A stretch of DNA of 64,000 nucleotides from CANMXU01 sp052030545 (GTDB lineage: Bacteria; Pseudomonadota; Gammaproteobacteria; Enterobacterales; Alteromonadaceae), in contig NZ_JBPDIH010000003.1 in assembly GCF_052030545.1 (NCBI RefSeq), positions 496,001-560,000 on the forward strand, given 5' to 3'. The position numbers and the translations under genes were made by a program. The notes below the pieces were generated by a model, which was not told where the DNA came from, did no database searches, and saw only the letters and a program-made list of their open reading frames with translations. Numbering within the stretch: position 1 is the first letter of the stretch; every line of letters begins with the position of its first letter. Below, one piece after another: positions 61,897-64,000 of this stretch.

Positions 61897-62163
61897 ATGA
61901 AAATAACCAATAGCGTCGGTTATACACCGACACCCAAAATTACCGCTACTGCCCAAGCACCGGTCAGTAAAAGTGAAGCGCAAATCAGCACAAAAAAAGA
62001 TGTTATGGTTGATAATTATATAGATATAAACAGTAAACTTGCCGCAACCTCAGATGTTGATTTAGCAAAGGTTAATGAAATACGTGATCAGCTTAAAGCC
62101 GGTACATTAACACTTGATATCGATAAGTTAAGCGATGCAATTTTGGCGATGCATCGCCGATGA
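61897..62163 (+). CDS. flgM: Anti-sigma-28 factor FlgM (lateral)
   Basis: An 88-residue small protein with a disordered Thr/Ala/Lys-rich first half and the FlgM C-terminal helices (VDLAKVNEIRDQLKAGTLTL, then DIDKLSDAILAM). It binds FliA until it is exported through the finished hook. Its stop overlaps the flgN start by four bases (ATGA). Confidence 0.92.
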   Translation: MKITNSVGYTPTPKITATAQAPVSKSEAQISTKKDVMVDNYIDINSKLAATSDVDLAKVNEIRDQLKAGTLTLDIDKLSDAILAMHRR

Positions 62164-62597
62164 GCCAAATTAAGCAAACCATTCAGTTGCTAGTTGCGGG
62201 GATCAAGGAAGATCTCACTCATTTTCAGCGCTATCATCAATTGTTAATTGAACAACAATCACTGATGCAGCAGCACAACAGTGAACAGCTGATGCTACTG
62301 AATAAGCGCCATGAGAAATACCATCACGCTTTATTGCAACAAAGCAATAAACGCAAAAAGCTATTACTCGAATTAGGTTTGTCAGCTGATGATGCGGGTA
62401 TGGACGCGGTGATCAGTGCATTAAGCGCAAAACCTGCAGCGCAAGTTCAGCAAATGTGGCATGCATTAAAAAACTTGGTTGCACAATGTCAGCAACAAAA
62501 TCAGCGTAATGGTGAACTGTTAGCCAGCCAGCAGCAGCTATTAAATAAAATGCTGCGCCCAGATAGCCAAAACGAATATTGCCCTAACCTCGCCTAG
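62160..62597 (+). CDS. flgN: Lateral flagellar export chaperone FlgN
   Basis: A 145-residue all-helical protein, Gln-rich (QQQSLMQQHNSEQL), with the size and place of FlgN, chaperone of FlgK and FlgL. Sequence alone is weakly diagnostic. It is convergent with fliJ, with 106 bases between the stops, where short direct repeats (TGTTAAATT) and no clear terminator are seen. Confidence 0.85.
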   Translation: MSQIKQTIQLLVAGIKEDLTHFQRYHQLLIEQQSLMQQHNSEQLMLLNKRHEKYHHALLQQSNKRKKLLLELGLSADDAGMDAVISALSAKPAAQVQQMWHALKNLVAQCQQQNQRNGELLASQQQLLNKMLRPDSQNEYCPNLA

Positions 62598-62703
62598 CCT
62601 GCTTATCCGACTTAATCGGCTTAGCCTTTTCTCATTCCCCGCCACACCTTAAGTGCTTTTCAACTCAGTACTGTTAAATTTAGTAATGTTAAATTCAGTG
62701 CGC

Positions 62704-63117
62704 TCAAATCGATTTATAGGCATGCGATTGCGCGGCTAAATCGTCTAATTGCGCTTGTTCTTCAACATCTTGTTGCCAACGCTGCGCTAGTGTTTCTTTC
62801 CTCTTAAGTCTTTCAATACCTTTAACTTTTGCTAGCTGCTGTTGTAATTGTTGACCAGCATTAGTGAGCTCCAATTGCTGTAAAATAATTTGCTGCTCTA
62901 GTGTTTCGCACATCGTGCTAATTTGAGCACGCATTGCTAAATTATTCGCCATACCAAGTGCACCACAGGCATTTGCTTCACTAATAAGCTGATGTTGATA
63001 GTGCTTTAATTGTTGCTGCTGTTGCTGAGCTTGCGTTAATTTAGCATTGAGTTCATCGCGCACACGAACAAGTTCAGTGAGCTTCTGCTCTTCAATAGTG
63101 TGGTATTGAGATAACAT
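62704..63117 (-). CDS. fliJ: Lateral flagellar export protein FliJ
   Basis: A 137-residue coiled-coil protein (heptads from about residue 5 to 125, with a run of Gln at 34-38) behind fliI, the usual place of FliJ. FliJ is the central stalk of the FliI ATPase ring. The gap of 17 bases implies one operon. Confidence 0.87.
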   Translation of the reverse strand: MLSQYHTIEEQKLTELVRVRDELNAKLTQAQQQQQQLKHYQHQLISEANACGALGMANNLAMRAQISTMCETLEQQIILQQLELTNAGQQLQQQLAKVKGIERLKRKETLAQRWQQDVEEQAQLDDLAAQSHAYKSI

Positions 63118-63134
63118 AAAGTGAGCGTGCGAGC

Positions 63135-64000
63135 TTAGTCTGGCATCAATTGAAATAACTGTTCAACGCTTGCGTTGATGTCGCTTTTTTCATCCATATC
63201 TTGCTGTAAAAACGCTGCAATTTGAGGATAAATTTGCACAGCAAAGTCCATTTCATGATCTTTACCCGGTTGATAACCACCTAAGGGAATAAGCTCTTTG
63301 ATGTGTTGATATTTACTGTAAAATTTCTTTAAATTTTTCGCTTTGTTTAAATGTTTTTTATCTACCACTTGCGGCATAACACGGCTGACAGAGGCGCTAA
63401 TGTCGATCGCAGGATAATGACCTTCTTCTGCAATATCACGGCTTAACACGATATGACCGTCTAATATCGCGCGCACCGCATCTGCAATCGGCTCTTGTTG
63501 GTTGTCGCCTTCAACCAATACCGTGTAAATTGCCGTCATGCTGCCTTGTTTGCTTTCGCCATTACCGGCACTTTCGACTAAGCGCGTTAACATACTAAAT
63601 ACGGACGGCGGATAACCTTTAGTAGCAGGCAGCTCGCCAGTCGCTAAGCCAATTTCTCGTTGCGCTTGCGCGTAACGCGTTAATGAGTCCATTAACAGCA
63701 AAACATGTTTACCTTGGTCGCGATAATATTCCGCCAGACGATGACACACCTGAGCCGCACGTAAACGCATTAGCGGCGTAGCATCGGCGGGCGCTGCAAT
63801 TACAACTGCGCGTTGACGACCTTTTTCACCTAAGCTGTGCTGAATAAATTCCAATACTTCTCGACCACGTTCGCCAATTAAACCAACAATAACGACATCG
63901 GCTTCGGTATGACGCGTCATCATGCCGAGCAAGACACTTTTCCCCACCCCAGAGCCGGCAAACAATCCTAATCGTTGGCCTTTACCTGGGGTTAATACGG
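63135..64000 (-). CDS. fliI: Flagellum-specific ATPase FliI (partial)
   Basis: The C-terminal 288 residues of an F1-like ATPase; the N-terminus is beyond the right edge of the window. Walker A GLFAGSGVGKS, VIVGLIGERGREV, the Walker B strand HVLLLMDSLTRYAQAQREI and ATKGYPPSVFSML are intact. It powers unfolding of export substrates for the lateral type III apparatus. fliJ follows. The reading frame is open to the last base. Confidence 0.96.
   Translation of the reverse strand, partial: VLTPGKGQRLGLFAGSGVGKSVLLGMMTRHTEADVVIVGLIGERGREVLEFIQHSLGEKGRQRAVVIAAPADATPLMRLRAAQVCHRLAEYYRDQGKHVLLLMDSLTRYAQAQREIGLATGELPATKGYPPSVFSMLTRLVESAGNGESKQGSMTAIYTVLVEGDNQQEPIADAVRAILDGHIVLSRDIAEEGHYPAIDISASVSRVMPQVVDKKHLNKAKNLKKFYSKYQHIKELIPLGGYQPGKDHEMDFAVQIYPQIAAFLQQDMDEKSDINASVEQLFQLMPD

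Overview
The window looks like a chromosome segment of a marine gammaproteobacterium of the Alteromonadales, most likely Colwelliaceae (Colwellia/Thalassotalea type). This is inferred from the A+T-rich base composition, gammaproteobacterial gene neighbours (triheme cytochrome c4-like gene beside engB, GlrK-QseG-GlrR, LetAB-type transport genes), PEP-CTERM proteins and a lateral-type flagellar cluster. No rRNA, tRNA, CRISPR array or intact transposase was seen. A run of 94 N (18555-18648) marks an assembly gap inside a repeat array.

Layout. 0.1-7.2 kb: two related secreted DUF3604 (PHP-like metal hydrolase) proteins flank a LysR regulator; the second heads an operon with a membrane-anchored parvulin and a HupE/UreJ-type membrane protein. 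7.7-13.9 kb: a TPP riboswitch followed by thiC-thiO-thiS-thiG-thiDE. 13.9-18.2 kb: a LetB-like protein with eight MCE domains behind a LetA that is split into two overlapping genes. 18.3-18.95 kb: palindromic tandem repeats. 19-21.1 kb: triheme cytochrome c, engB, and a candidate small RNA in the position and orientation of Spot 42. 21.3-33 kb: two PEP-CTERM proteins, a nitrate/nitrite-type chemoreceptor, a redoxin, the GlrK/QseG/GlrR signalling operon, an EF-hand protein, a diguanylate cyclase and several small or unknown genes. 33-39 kb: rhodanese, a thiol-disulfide protein, and two redox/detoxification loci: TetR with an Old Yellow Enzyme (two matched operators), and LysR with a quinone-reductase-like MDR enzyme and an ABM monooxygenase. 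39.7-42 kb: an orphan NarL-type regulator and pepD.

42.2-64 kb: a nearly continuous lateral-type flagellar cluster. From the right edge it reads fliI-fliJ (minus), flgA-flgM-flgN (plus), flgBCDEFGHIJKL, an unnamed 334-residue gene, flagellin lafA, then fliD-fliS-fliT-fliK-fliL-fliA-motA-motB, ending in a PilZ gene (all minus). The order matches the lafA-lafU arrangement of Aeromonas and Vibrio lateral flagella. A sigma-54 site precedes flgB, and sigma-28-like sites precede flgM and lafA, which fits the usual hierarchy: rod, hook and ring genes first, then FlgM release of FliA, then filament and motor. The terminal PilZ gene suggests that cyclic di-GMP acts directly on this motor.

The observations I rate most worth following are the PilZ gene coupled to the lateral stator genes, the unnamed gene between flgL and lafA, the candidate small RNA beside engB, the DUF3604/parvulin/HupE locus, the eight-MCE LetB with split LetA, and the paired TetR operators.
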